64,000 nucleotides of DNA from an uncultured Ilumatobacter sp. (GTDB lineage Bacteria; Actinomycetota; Acidimicrobiia; Acidimicrobiales; Ilumatobacteraceae): positions 1 through 64,000 of the forward strand of contig CAJJBX010000006.1 of NCBI GenBank assembly GCA_905182555.1, read 5' to 3'. A model generated the notes under the pieces. That model was given only the letters and a program-made list of their open reading frames with translations, searched no databases and was not told where the DNA came from. A program made the position numbers and the translations under genes. Each line of letters begins with the position of its first letter. Within the stretch, counting starts at the first letter, position 1. Shown here piece by piece: positions 47,683-56,698 of the stretch.

Positions 47683-48915
47683 TCACCCGGCGACGGGTCG
47701 ACGGGCTTCCGACCAGGTCATCCCCTGCTCAGAGTTGATCTCACGCGGCAATCCGAGGACGTGCTCGGCAACGATGTTCCGTTGGACTGCAAAGGTCCCG
47801 CCACCCAGCGTCAGTGCAGGGTGGAACAGATAGCCGAAGTGCCAGATCGGGTCGACATCGTCAAATCCATTGAGCCCACCCAGATTGTTCTCGGTCGGCC
47901 CCGACTGCATCGATGACGGGATCTCACCCGCCGGACCTGAGCCGGCGAGCATGCCGTTTGTTCCGCTGAGCGCCTTGGCCAGCGCCATGACCTTCTGGCC
48001 GTGTTCGTCAGCCATAATCTTCAAGATCGATGCTTCAGGGCCCGGAGTTTTGCCGTTCAATGTTGCCGAGAGGCTACGCAGCCGGTTGAGGCGGAGGAGT
48101 TCGGCGTCGATGTGCAGCTTTGCCGCCTCCTCGCGTAGCGCCGGGTCGCTCAGGCCACCGGAATCGCGCACCTGGTCGAGCAGCTGTTCAGCAGACGGAC
48201 CGACCCCCCAGAGCGAACCAGATGACGACAGCGACACCCGCTCGTTGGATAACGTCACCTTGGCCAACCGCCATCCGTCACCTTCTTCGCCGACACGCAG
48301 CGAGACCGGCAGCCGCATGTCGTCGAAGAACACCTGGTTGAACGAGTGCGCCGTGGTCATGTCGACAATGGGGCTCATTGTGAGGCCAGGCGTGTCCATC
48401 GGGCAGATGAAATATGAGATGCCCTTGTGTTTTGGCTGGTCAGGGTCGGTGCGGGCAATCAGGATGCCGAACTTGCTGTGGTGTGCACCAGACGACCAGA
48501 TCTTGGACCCGTTGACGATGTACTCGTCGCCATCGCGTACGGCAGTCGTGGCCAGGTTCGCCAAGTCGCTCCCGGCCTCGGTCTCAGAAAACAGTTGGCT
48601 CCAGAACTCTTCACCGCTGAAGATTTTCGGCAAGTAGCGGTCCTGCTGTTCCTGGCTACCGGCGAGCAGGATGGTCGGCGCCGCCCAGCCGATGCCGATT
48701 GCGTTACCCGGTCGCCCGATACCGGCCGTGTCGAGTTCCTGATCGATGACGATCTGTTCGATCGGGCTCGCCTCGACTCCATAGGGCTTGGGCCAGTGAG
48801 GCACGACATATCCGGCTTCGGCAAGCTCTTTCCCAGTCGGATTGGGATTGTTGGCAATCCACGCTCGAACGGCGACACGCGCAGGGTGGTCGTCAGCGGG
48901 AAGATCGAAATCCAT
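47683..48915 (-). CDS. Acyl-CoA dehydrogenase
   Basis: FAD enzyme introducing the alpha-beta double bond in acyl-CoA, 410 residues from ATG 48915. FAD/substrate-binding wording includes QLFSETEAGSDLANLATTAV, IVNGSKIWSSGAHHSKFGI and LPREINSEQGMTW at the C-terminus. The N-terminus (MDFDLPADDHPARVAVRAWI) and HWPKPYGVEASPIEQIVIDQEL match the FadE-type long/branched-chain and steroid-associated group. The exact substrate is not clear and a catalytic Glu cannot be fixed by eye. It lies 100 bases from ppgK on the same strand. Confidence 0.9.
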   Translation of the reverse strand: MDFDLPADDHPARVAVRAWIANNPNPTGKELAEAGYVVPHWPKPYGVEASPIEQIVIDQELDTAGIGRPGNAIGIGWAAPTILLAGSQEQQDRYLPKIFSGEEFWSQLFSETEAGSDLANLATTAVRDGDEYIVNGSKIWSSGAHHSKFGILIARTDPDQPKHKGISYFICPMDTPGLTMSPIVDMTTAHSFNQVFFDDMRLPVSLRVGEEGDGWRLAKVTLSNERVSLSSSGSLWGVGPSAEQLLDQVRDSGGLSDPALREEAAKLHIDAELLRLNRLRSLSATLNGKTPGPEASILKIMADEHGQKVMALAKALSGTNGMLAGSGPAGEIPSSMQSGPTENNLGGLNGFDDVDPIWHFGYLFHPALTLGGGTFAVQRNIVAEHVLGLPREINSEQGMTWSEARRPVAG

Positions 48916-49086
48916 TGCAGCAGTCTTGCTTATTCGGCTCGTCGAGCCGAAGGCGACGCCGAGCCGGCCCATACATCCATCAACCTGGAACCTCCGGTCT
49001 CCGAATTCGCGCGTCTCCGGGCCGACAGAACGTCACACTTTGATCTGACCAGAACGTGACGACCAGAACGTGACGCAGCCGAGCGG

Positions 49087-50316
49087 TTAACGGATGACTT
49101 TGACCGATTTACGCCAGGCACTGAAGCTGCTGATCGAGCCGTTACTCGGCCTGGCCAGCCAGGGCCAGGGGTGCGTCTCGGCAGGCACCACGGCCTCGGC
49201 CCTCCGCCGGAAGCCCGGAACCGGAGCAAAAGTCACGGCGACCGCTCGATCCTTCAACACTTCGACCGGGTCACCGAGGTGCAGCTCAAGCTGATGTGTC
49301 TCGCCCAATTCGGCGAGTGTCTCGGTGAGATAGACCAGCCGCTTCGAGCTGAGCTGCAATCCGCTGAGCAAGGCTTCGTCGAAGACGAACACAACGGGCA
49401 ATTCGGCGTGAGCTCGTAGCGCCGAGTCTGCGAGACCGAGTGATTCAGCAGTCAGCCACACCGTGTCGACAGGGCGTGTCTGGACGATGTGTTTCGGCCC
49501 ACTCGTTCGGATGCCGTGCGGGTCACGGCGCAACTCGACAGGCTGTGCAGCCGGGCTCAGTGGAGGGTTCGCCGGCCAATCCTTGATTGGACACCACTGC
49601 TCGACCTCGCACATGTTGCAGAGCACCTTCGCCCGCTTCTCAACTTGGTAGCGGCTGAACCCGTAGTGCTGCGACGACCCAACCCCAGTCGACCACTGCC
49701 ACCCGAGCCGGTTCGCCGCACGAGAGCCGTCCAGCAGATGCTGGAAAAAGTAGTCCTCACCGTCTTGCCACGCCATCCCATTGCGCACGGACCAGTGGCT
49801 CGACAACCACATCCGCGTCTGATTGACGAGCCAACCGTCTGTCGTCAGCTCACCAATGGTGTTATCCATGCACGCCATCCGCCGGTCCCATCCGGTGGTG
49901 ACATCTGACGCCGTCGTCGGAGGCAGCGCGTTGCGAACACCGTTCCGCGTCTTCGCCCCGAGGCGCGAGTACCAGTGCCGGGCGAACTCCTGCCAGAGCA
50001 GCTCATCACGGAACTTCTTCACGTCGCGTTCGGGCCCACCAGCAACGTGTTGCCATACCTGCGGGAGCGTGAGTAGCCCGTGCCTGATGTAGGGCGACAG
50101 GGCCGAAGCGCCGCGCCGCGCAACAGGCAACACTTCGCTGCGATTCCGGGCGTAGCCACTCACATCAAATGCAGCGAGGGCTGTATTGGCGCCACGTTGG
50201 CCACCGCGGAACTCGACCGATCCGGCGACGTCGTCACAGACAAGATGCCCGAGGTACGCCGCCACGAACGCCTCCGCTGCCGCACGGCCGATGTCAGGCG
50301 TAGGGAGCAAACTCAT
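49087..50316 (-). CDS. Photolyase/cryptochrome-like flavoprotein with permuted domains
   Basis: The order of domains is reversed compared with ordinary photolyases. The FAD-binding helical domain comes first: FRGGQRGANTALAAFDVSGYARNRSE, then GASALSPYIRHGLLTLPQVW, DELLWQEFARHWY, DGWLVNQTRMWLSSHW and GWQWSTGVGSSQHYGFSRY. A cysteine motif follows (LCNMCEVEQWC, C-x2-C-x5-C). The C-terminal ~130 residues resemble the N-terminal Rossmann antenna domain (VDTVWLTAESLGLADSALRA, then AELPVVFVFDEALL and LELHLGDPVEVLKDRAVAVTFAP). Total 409 residues. The upstream gene encodes DUF2256/DUF3253, which tend to travel with photolyase-like genes. It may repair UV damage or sense light; cofactor and activity are unknown. 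Confidence 0.8.
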   Translation of the reverse strand: MSLLPTPDIGRAAAEAFVAAYLGHLVCDDVAGSVEFRGGQRGANTALAAFDVSGYARNRSEVLPVARRGASALSPYIRHGLLTLPQVWQHVAGGPERDVKKFRDELLWQEFARHWYSRLGAKTRNGVRNALPPTTASDVTTGWDRRMACMDNTIGELTTDGWLVNQTRMWLSSHWSVRNGMAWQDGEDYFFQHLLDGSRAANRLGWQWSTGVGSSQHYGFSRYQVEKRAKVLCNMCEVEQWCPIKDWPANPPLSPAAQPVELRRDPHGIRTSGPKHIVQTRPVDTVWLTAESLGLADSALRAHAELPVVFVFDEALLSGLQLSSKRLVYLTETLAELGETHQLELHLGDPVEVLKDRAVAVTFAPVPGFRRRAEAVVPAETHPWPWLARPSNGSISSFSAWRKSVKVIR

Positions 50317-50371
50317 CTCGTCACCCGCCGCCGATTTCGTGATTTGTTTGCGCGCCTACTACGCAGATTCA

Positions 50372-50746
50372 TCACGAGATACGACGGATTCGGATTGGGC
50401 CCTGAGCGGTCGAGGGATCGACAACACGGCCCTGCTGGGTCATCTCGACGTCGCCCGAAGCAACCAACCTCCGTGCTGCCATCCGTGCCGGTTCCATGAG
50501 ATTGCGCCAGACCGCTTCTGACTCGGTGCCGCCGACGACCTTGGCCGCCTCGGAAGGGCAAATGGTCTTACCGTTCCCACACTGCTCGAGGAGCTCCTGG
50601 ATGGCCACCTCGAGCTCCCGATCGACCGGCTTTATTTTGCGCTTTCGACACCGGTCCGAGCAATACCGGACCTCATCCCAGTTCCGCTCCCACTTCTTAC
50701 GCCACTCAATGGTCCGCCCACAAGAATCACAAGTCTTCGGTTCCAT
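50372..50746 (-). CDS. DUF2256 and DUF3253 domain protein
   Basis: A 124-residue protein with two small parts. The N-terminal DUF2256 zinc-ribbon reads [19 protein letters not shown], then [13 protein letters not shown] (C-x2-C and C-x3-C). The C-terminal DUF3253 winged-helix-like part reads [47 protein letters not shown] 50746 is chosen because [10 protein letters not shown] is the family opening. It stops 55 bases before the permuted photolyase-like gene on the same strand, so the pair probably forms an operon and may act together, for example in light or DNA-damage response. Confidence 0.85.
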   Translation of the reverse strand: MEPKTCDSCGRTIEWRKKWERNWDEVRYCSDRCRKRKIKPVDRELEVAIQELLEQCGNGKTICPSEAAKVVGGTESEAVWRNLMEPARMAARRLVASGDVEMTQQGRVVDPSTAQGPIRIRRIS

Positions 50747-50850
50747 ATTCACCAATCGAACATTAGAAGCCCGCCACGAAACATGGCCACCCGACCACGA
50801 AGTTCGCACACGGATTTGATGGGCAGGGAACCGACCCAGCCATCGCGAAG

Positions 50851-51708
50851 TCAGACGTATTTCCAACCAAAGCGGCCCTTGATGCAGAGCATGCCGTTGG
50901 TGACCTCATGGTCGGCGGGGCTGGTGACCTTGACGATCTGGTTGTCTTGAACGTGGAGTTCGAGGTTGCAGCCAACACCGCAGTACGAGCAAACGGTTTG
51001 GGTGACGGTCTGCTCTTCTTCGCGCCAGTTGTTCTCTTGGCGGAGATCGAACTCGGTCTTGAACTGCAGGGCGTTGGTCGGACACACCGCAATGCAGTTA
51101 CCGCAATAGACACAGGCCGATTCGGGCAGGGCGACGTCGAACTCGGTGGAGATCCGGTTGTCGAAGCCTCGGCCGGACATGGCAATGGCAAACGTGAACT
51201 GGGCTTCTTCACCACAGGCGTCGACGCACTTGTAGCAGAGGACGCACTTGTCGTAGTCCCGGATGTACAGGTTGTCTTGGATCTTGACGGGCTGGTCGAA
51301 CCGCTCGGCACCCTCGGCGTAACGCGTGATGTCGACGCCGTACTCGGTCGACCACTCGTTGATCTGCGGGGCTTCGCTCAGGTCATTTGCCGTGCCGAGG
51401 AACTCAAGCACCATCTTGCGGCTGTGCTTCACCCGGTCCGAGTCGGTCGAAATAACCATCGCCTCTTCGACGGGACGTGAGCATGATGGAACAAGCGTCC
51501 GGTTGCCTTCGACCTCAACGACACAGACGCGACACGCGTTGACTGGAGTGAGGTTCTCGGCGTAACAGATGGTCGGTGTGTCGATGCCAGCCTGGGTGCA
51601 GGCGGTGAGAATGGTGTCGCCTTCGTCAACAGTGAAGTCGCCGCCGTTGATCTTGACCGTGACCTGGGTTCCAAACTCTCGCTCCACGGCTGTCTGGTGG
51701 AGGTTCAT
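50851..51708 (-). CDS. Formate dehydrogenase iron-sulphur subunit (separate N-terminal part of FdhA)
   Basis: 285 residues carrying the electron-relay clusters that are usually the N-terminal third of an NAD-linked formate dehydrogenase alpha subunit. Order: 2Fe-2S ferredoxin-like domain ([21 protein letters not shown], then VPSCSRP), two 4Fe-4S sites ([25 protein letters not shown]), and the molybdopterin-oxidoreductase 4Fe-4S motif ([14 protein letters not shown] with [11 protein letters not shown] at the very end). The chain stops exactly where the catalytic molybdopterin domain would begin. That domain is encoded at 53506-55437 instead. The ATG overlaps the stop of the NuoEF-like gene by 4 bases. 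Confidence 0.88.
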   Translation of the reverse strand: MNLHQTAVEREFGTQVTVKINGGDFTVDEGDTILTACTQAGIDTPTICYAENLTPVNACRVCVVEVEGNRTLVPSCSRPVEEAMVISTDSDRVKHSRKMVLEFLGTANDLSEAPQINEWSTEYGVDITRYAEGAERFDQPVKIQDNLYIRDYDKCVLCYKCVDACGEEAQFTFAIAMSGRGFDNRISTEFDVALPESACVYCGNCIAVCPTNALQFKTEFDLRQENNWREEEQTVTQTVCSYCGVGCNLELHVQDNQIVKVTSPADHEVTNGMLCIKGRFGWKYV

Positions 51709-53474
51709 AATGCGCTGCCGATCAGTCCGAGGCGAATGGCGGACTGTACGGCGCCCGCTGCCGTGTGGCCGAGGCCGCAGATCGATGCGTCCGCCATGGC
51801 CAGAGCCATGTCGTCGATCAGAGTGTTGCGTTCCTCAGAGAGCGAGCCACGCACGCCCATTTCGACGATCACTTCGTGCTGGCGAGTCGTACCCACGCGA
51901 CATGGGACACACTGGCCGCACGATTCACTCTTGAAGAACTCGGTGATCCGGGTCAAGAGCAACACAAAGTCGACAGTGTCATCGAAGAGCGTGATCACGC
52001 CGGAGCCCAGCGTCGTACCGCGCTCGCGTGTGTCTTCGCCGGTCAGCGGCATGTCGAGTTGATCGGCATCAATGAAACTGCCTGCGGCGCCGCCCATCAG
52101 GATTGCTCGCGTCGATCCTGTTGCTCCGCCCGCGATCTCGATCATCTCGCCAAGCGTGGTTCCCTGCGGCACTTCGTACACGCCAGGGTTCGCCACGTGG
52201 CCGGACAGGCAAAACAGCCTCGTACCGGGCGATCTCTCTGTACCGACGAGGCGATAGCCAACGCCATGAGCCAGAATGCCAGGAAGGTTACAGAGCGTTT
52301 CGACATTGTTAACGATAGTGGGTTTGCCCCAAAGGCCACTGACTTGAGGAAAAGGCGGTTTCGCGCGAGGATTAGCGCGCTTACCTTCAAGCGCGTTAAG
52401 CAGAGCGGTCTCTTCGCCACAGATGTAGCGACCCGCGCTAGTGTGAAGCACTATATCAAAATCGAATCCGGAGCCCATGACATCGACGCCGAGTAAGCCT
52501 GCGGTGCGAGCCTGCTCGATGGCATTCGTGAGGCGAGTGGTGGCCAGTGGGTACTCGCCGCGGATGTAGATCCAGCCGTTCTCGGCACCAACCGACACAC
52601 CAGCGATGGTGAGACCTTCGATGAGCGCGAACGGATCGTTTTCCATCAGGGTGCGGTCTTTGAATGTGCCGGGCTCGGACTCGTCGGCGTTGGCAATGAC
52701 GTGCTTGGGGCGGCCCTGTTCGTCAGCGACACCTTGCCACTTGATTGCCGTCGGGAAGCCGGCGCCACCGCGCCCGGTTAACCCCGCCAAGCGGACTTCG
52801 TCGATAACGGCTTGGCCGCCCATCGAGAGCGCCTTCTCGAGCGCTACGTATCCGCCGTGCTCGCGGTACGAGACCAGCGAGGTCGGATCGACGACGCCGA
52901 CGTTGGCAAGCAGCCGCAGACCACCCGTGTCGCCCGCAGCACGCTGAATCGACAGGAACGCACCGGGCGATGCAATGTTGTCGGCGTCGGCCGGCACCGA
53001 GTCGGCGGCGCCGCGACCCTGAACAAACTGAGCGGGAGCTCGCTCGCACTGGCCGAGGCATGGCCCCCGGTGAACCTGCTTGCCGTCAGCTTCGAGGGCC
53101 TGGGCGAATGCTTCGGCCCCGGCGATGTGGCACGACGTGTCCATGCAGACGTGCACGGTCGAATCGCTATGACCGGGGTCTTCGGTACGAAACAACTCGT
53201 AGAACGTCGCGACGCCGTACGCCTCGGCTGGCGGTACTTGCAGAACATCGCTGATGTAGTTGAGCCCACCAGCACTGATCCAACCGATGTCGGCCTGGAG
53301 CGCATGGAGTGCCGGAAGCAGCAGGTGGCGACGATCGTTCTTGCGCGCCATGCCACCGCGAACGAGCCGCTCGGACTCGTGGATAACGACTCGAGCGTCA
53401 GGCGCGAGAACGGCGTCGACCGAAATGCGCTCGGCGTCAGTCGAGTTGTCGATAGTCAGGTGAAGATCAGCCAT
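51705..53474 (-). CDS. Formate dehydrogenase diaphorase subunit (NuoE-NuoF fusion)
   Basis: NADH-binding flavoprotein of 589 residues. The N-terminal NuoE-like thioredoxin fold has HVCMDTSCHIAGAEAFAQ and GPCLGQCERAP cluster cysteines. The NuoF part has LTGRGGAGFPTAIKW (FMN/NADH site), ANADESEPGTFKDR, GRYICGEETALLNALEG and the 4Fe-4S motif ESCGQCVPCRVGTTR. It passes electrons from formate oxidation to NAD+, or the reverse. Second gene of the operon, between the catalytic and iron-sulphur subunits. Linked by a 4-base overlap to the latter. Confidence 0.93.
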   Translation of the reverse strand: MADLHLTIDNSTDAERISVDAVLAPDARVVIHESERLVRGGMARKNDRRHLLLPALHALQADIGWISAGGLNYISDVLQVPPAEAYGVATFYELFRTEDPGHSDSTVHVCMDTSCHIAGAEAFAQALEADGKQVHRGPCLGQCERAPAQFVQGRGAADSVPADADNIASPGAFLSIQRAAGDTGGLRLLANVGVVDPTSLVSYREHGGYVALEKALSMGGQAVIDEVRLAGLTGRGGAGFPTAIKWQGVADEQGRPKHVIANADESEPGTFKDRTLMENDPFALIEGLTIAGVSVGAENGWIYIRGEYPLATTRLTNAIEQARTAGLLGVDVMGSGFDFDIVLHTSAGRYICGEETALLNALEGKRANPRAKPPFPQVSGLWGKPTIVNNVETLCNLPGILAHGVGYRLVGTERSPGTRLFCLSGHVANPGVYEVPQGTTLGEMIEIAGGATGSTRAILMGGAAGSFIDADQLDMPLTGEDTRERGTTLGSGVITLFDDTVDFVLLLTRITEFFKSESCGQCVPCRVGTTRQHEVIVEMGVRGSLSEERNTLIDDMALAMADASICGLGHTAAGAVQSAIRLGLIGSAL

Positions 53475-53505
53475 GCGGTACTACTTGCCCTTGTTTTTCA
53501 TGCTG

Positions 53506-55437
53506 TCAGGCGCTGATTTTGTCGACTCGGATGGCAGCGGCTTTGAACTCGGACGTGCCGGACCGCTTGTCCCAGGCGTCGTTGGTCAACTTGTTGATGT
53601 CGACCAGCGCCGGGAAGTGGTAGGTGGTGAACGTCAGCCCAACGGGGATGTCGGGCTGGAACCGCACATTCATCTCGACGGTACCGCGTGGCGACGAGAC
53701 GCTGACCCGTTCGCCATCGACGATGTCGAGTGCAACACCGTCGGCTGGGTTGATGTCGAGTTCTTCGCCGTAGCGGATCGGTGACTGGAAGCCGTTCGAC
53801 TGGACACCGGTGTTGTACGAGTCGAGTGAGCGACCTGTGGTGAGCCGCAGCGGGAACTCAACGGTGAGCTTTTCGTTCGGGCCTTCGTGCTCGACGACCG
53901 AGAACGGTGCCGGGCCACGGCCGCCCAGGTCGACTTCCCAGAGCCAACCGTGCAGGAACGGGCTACCCGGATGGTCGAGGTCGGGGCACGGCCACTGCAG
54001 GCCGCCTTCGGCTTCGAGCCGTTCGTAGGACATACCACCGTGCATTGGCGACAGCGACCGCAACTCGTCCCACAGCGCTTCAGGCTCGGTGGCGCCCAGC
54101 TCGACGCCCATCCGCTTGCCGAGTTCGTGCATGATGTCGATGTCGTGGCGAGCCTGGCCGGGCGGGGTGACTGCTGGCCGGGTGCGTTGCACACGACGTT
54201 CGCTCGAGGTGACGGTGCCGTCTGATTCGGCCCAAGCGACCGATGCTGGGAAGACCACGTCGGCCAACTCGGCGGTGCGGGTCATGAAGATGTCTTGCAC
54301 CACCAGGCAGTCGAGCCCGGAAAGCAACTTGCGGGCCTGATCGATGTCGGCTTCGGAGTCGGCAGGGTTCTCGCCGAGCACAAAGGCTGCGGTCAATTCA
54401 CCGCGACCCATTGCTTCGAACATCAGCGTGAGGTGGATGCCGTCTTCGGGGTTGAGTTTGGCGCCATAGACCGCTTCAAACTTTGCCCGATGCTCGGCGT
54501 TGGTGATGTCTTGGAAGCCAGGGAACTTGTTCGGCAGCGCACCCATGTCGCCGCCGCGCGGAGCGCGCTTGTTTTGCCCGCGCAGCGGATTTTTTCACCC
54601 ACAAGTTTGCGCGCGCCCCACAAGTTTGCCTTCTTAGGCAAACAGAGCGCGTCACAGCAACATGTTTCTCAGTAAAGCTTTTCTCACGCTCTGGGCCTTC
54701 TCGGCGGTGGCATAGGCGTGCGCCATCTCTTTGATCGCACTGGCAGGAACACCTGTGATCTCTTGCGCGTACTCGAGCGTGTACGACTCAACCGATGCCT
54801 TGTACGTCTCGTAGCCGTCGGTCGAATGCGCGATGAACGCCTCGTTGACCAAGCCGGCGTGGATGATCTCGCGGGCCACGGCGTTGGCCATTGCGATGTC
54901 GGTACCGACGTCGAGGCCGAGCCATGCATCAGCGAACTTCGATGATGATGTCCGTCGGGGGTCGACGGCGAACATTTTCGCGCCGTTCTTCAAACCCTTC
55001 ATCAGGTGGTGGAAGTAGATCGGGTGCGCCTCACGCGCGTTTGATCCCCACAGCAAGACCACATCGACTTCTTCGATCTCCTTGTACGAGGCCGTACCGC
55101 CACCTGCACCAAACACTGTCGCCAGACCGACGACCGAGGGAGCGTGTCAAGTTCGGTTGCAAGAGTCGATGTTGTTGGACCCCATCACCACCCGGGCAAA
55201 CTTCTGCCCGAAGTAGTTGACCTCGTTGGTGGCCTTGGAGCACGAGAACATGCCGAACGCGTTGGCGTTGCCGCCCCTGATGGCATCGCGAGCAGCACCG
55301 AAGCCAGCGGCCGCACGGTCGAGCGCCTCATCCCAAGACGCCTCGCGCAGCTCTCCGTTTTCTCTGACATACGGGGTCGTCAGACGGGGCAACCCGAGAT
55401 CCGCGGTCATCTGCTGCTGTCCCCTGCGAAGCTTCAT
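53506..55437 (-). CDS. fdhA: Formate dehydrogenase catalytic subunit, selenocysteine-containing (in-frame TGA)
   Basis: Molybdenum bis-MGD enzyme, about 643 residues, oxidising formate to CO2. It starts MKLRRGQQQMTADLG at ATG 55437, so it lacks the usual N-terminal cluster domains (encoded at 50851-51708). The codon at 55147-55149 is TGA, and the frame is the same on both sides: NNIDSCNRT-U-HAPSVVGLATVFGAGG. Homologues have Cys or Sec at exactly this place (R-V-C/U-H-x-P). A SECIS-like hairpin follows (55118-55134). Downstream marks are LLWGSNAREAHPIYFHHL and ENPADSEADIDQ. A separate problem lies at 54555-54655, where about 100 bases are garbled with three stop codons, although phase is kept and NPLRGQN is recognisable just after; this looks like a sequence error. 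selABC are not in the window. Confidence 0.88.
55118..55134 (-). promoter_or_regulatory. SECIS hairpin for selenocysteine insertion in fdhA
   Basis: On the mRNA, GUCGUC (55134-55129) pairs with GGCGAC (55123-55118) around the loop GGUCU (55128-55124). All six pairs form, one being G-U. Eighteen bases separate the UGA from the loop. This is the same spacing and the same GGUCU loop as the E. coli fdhF SECIS bound by SelB. Confidence 0.85.
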
Positions 55438-55557
55438 AATGGGGGAAGGTTAGACGCTCTAATGTGACCAGCAGCACACCAAGTCCGCAGTTTCTCGTGC
55501 CCGGCCACACCGACTGCGAAACGTCCTCGGAACAGATTTGCCCCATGGATCTACATG

Positions 55558-56616
55558 AGTAACATGGCGTCCTTGGAAAGTGCTGAGCACAAGATGGAAA
55601 TCCAGGGAAAGCAGTCTGCCTGGATGTCCAAGTCGGTGGGACAACGTCGGCGTGAGTTCGGTCTCGCTGTTGCCACGATTGTCGTACTCGGCGCAGCGGT
55701 CATCGGAGTCTGGATAACGGGCAACTCCGGCACCAGTAAAGCAATTGCTCCGCCGGTGGTCACATCGGCTTCGCTGGCGGTCGCATCGGTTCCGGATGTC
55801 ACGACGTTCGATATCGAGTTCGAGCTCACGGACCTCGACGATGAAGGTATCGACGTCGACGGAGAGCCCGCCCGCGTCGACAGCGGCTGCACGATCGAGG
55901 CGCTCTCGGTGCGACGCGGGGCATCAGGCGATGACGTTGCTTGTCTACAGAACGCTTTGGCCGACGTCGGCTACTACGCCGGCACGGCCGATGGCGAGTT
56001 CAACGACGCAACGTTGCGTTCCGTCCTGGACTACCAGACCGCCAAAGACCTCTTCGTTGACGGGGTCGTCGGTCGACAGAGCGCCATCGCGCTCAACATC
56101 TGGCCAGACGAGGAACCGTTGGTCACGCGCACACCTCCGCCGGCGCCGGGCGCAACCGATCTCTGGGGTGTCGCGCTCTCGCCGGTCGCATCTGCCGGCA
56201 GCGATGCTCCGCCTCTGCCCGACAATGCTGGTAGCGGCCGGCGCGTCGTCTATGACCGCGCAGGCCAGCGAGTCTGGGCGGTCCGCTCCGACGGGTTCAT
56301 CATCCGATCATGGCTCGTCTCCGGGTCGGCCTATCAGAACGAAGTGCCGGGCACCCACGAGGTGTACAGCCGGTCGGAGATGTCGACGGCTTGGAACAGC
56401 AAAGCGTGGCTCCCGCAGATGATTCGCTGGCTCAAGACCGAACGCGGCGCCATTGGTTTCCACGCCATTCCGCTGCACGTCGAGGACAACTCTCCTTACC
56501 AGGGCGACGCCGAACTCGGTTCGCGCCTATCCGGCGGCTGCCAGCGTCAGCACAACCTCGATTCCGAGTTCATGTGGGCTTTCGCCACGCTCGGCACCAA
56601 AGTCGTCGTCACCTGA
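55558..56616 (+). CDS. Membrane-anchored L,D-transpeptidase-like protein with variant catalytic motif
   Basis: Cell-wall protein of about 352 residues. One membrane anchor (FGLAVATIVVLGAAVIGVWI) near residue 45 is followed by a peptidoglycan-binding domain (VRRGASGDDVACLQNALADVGYY, GTADGEFNDATLRSVLDYQ) and a YkuD-like domain (RVVYDRAGQRVWAVRSDG, GAIGFHAIPLHV, SRLSGGCQRQHNLDSEFMW). The catalytic Cys is kept, but the usual SHGCxR is SGGCQRQ, so the histidine before the Cys is a Gly. Divergent start from fdhA across a 120-bp gap. Starts at 55555, 55558 or a later ATG are all possible. Confidence 0.8.
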   Translation, partial: SNMASLESAEHKMEIQGKQSAWMSKSVGQRRREFGLAVATIVVLGAAVIGVWITGNSGTSKAIAPPVVTSASLAVASVPDVTTFDIEFELTDLDDEGIDVDGEPARVDSGCTIEALSVRRGASGDDVACLQNALADVGYYAGTADGEFNDATLRSVLDYQTAKDLFVDGVVGRQSAIALNIWPDEEPLVTRTPPPAPGATDLWGVALSPVASAGSDAPPLPDNAGSGRRVVYDRAGQRVWAVRSDGFIIRSWLVSGSAYQNEVPGTHEVYSRSEMSTAWNSKAWLPQMIRWLKTERGAIGFHAIPLHVEDNSPYQGDAELGSRLSGGCQRQHNLDSEFMWAFATLGTKVVVT

Positions 56617-56698
56617 CTCAATTGCCCTGAACAGGCGCTACGCCACAGACCCACGGCCCCGCAGCCCGACAGCACCGCAGCCCCGCAGCTTTCAGAAA

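Noticed and set aside
54652..54654. Second selenocysteine codon in fdhA (TGA at the end of the NMLL stretch)
   Set aside because: The patch also has TAA and another TGA and no FDH similarity, and no SECIS-like hairpin follows; sequence corruption explains it better.
55147..55149. TGA in fdhA read as a frameshift or nonsense break making two genes
   Set aside because: The frame is unchanged across it, the position matches the Sec/Cys active site, and a SECIS-like hairpin follows at the correct distance.
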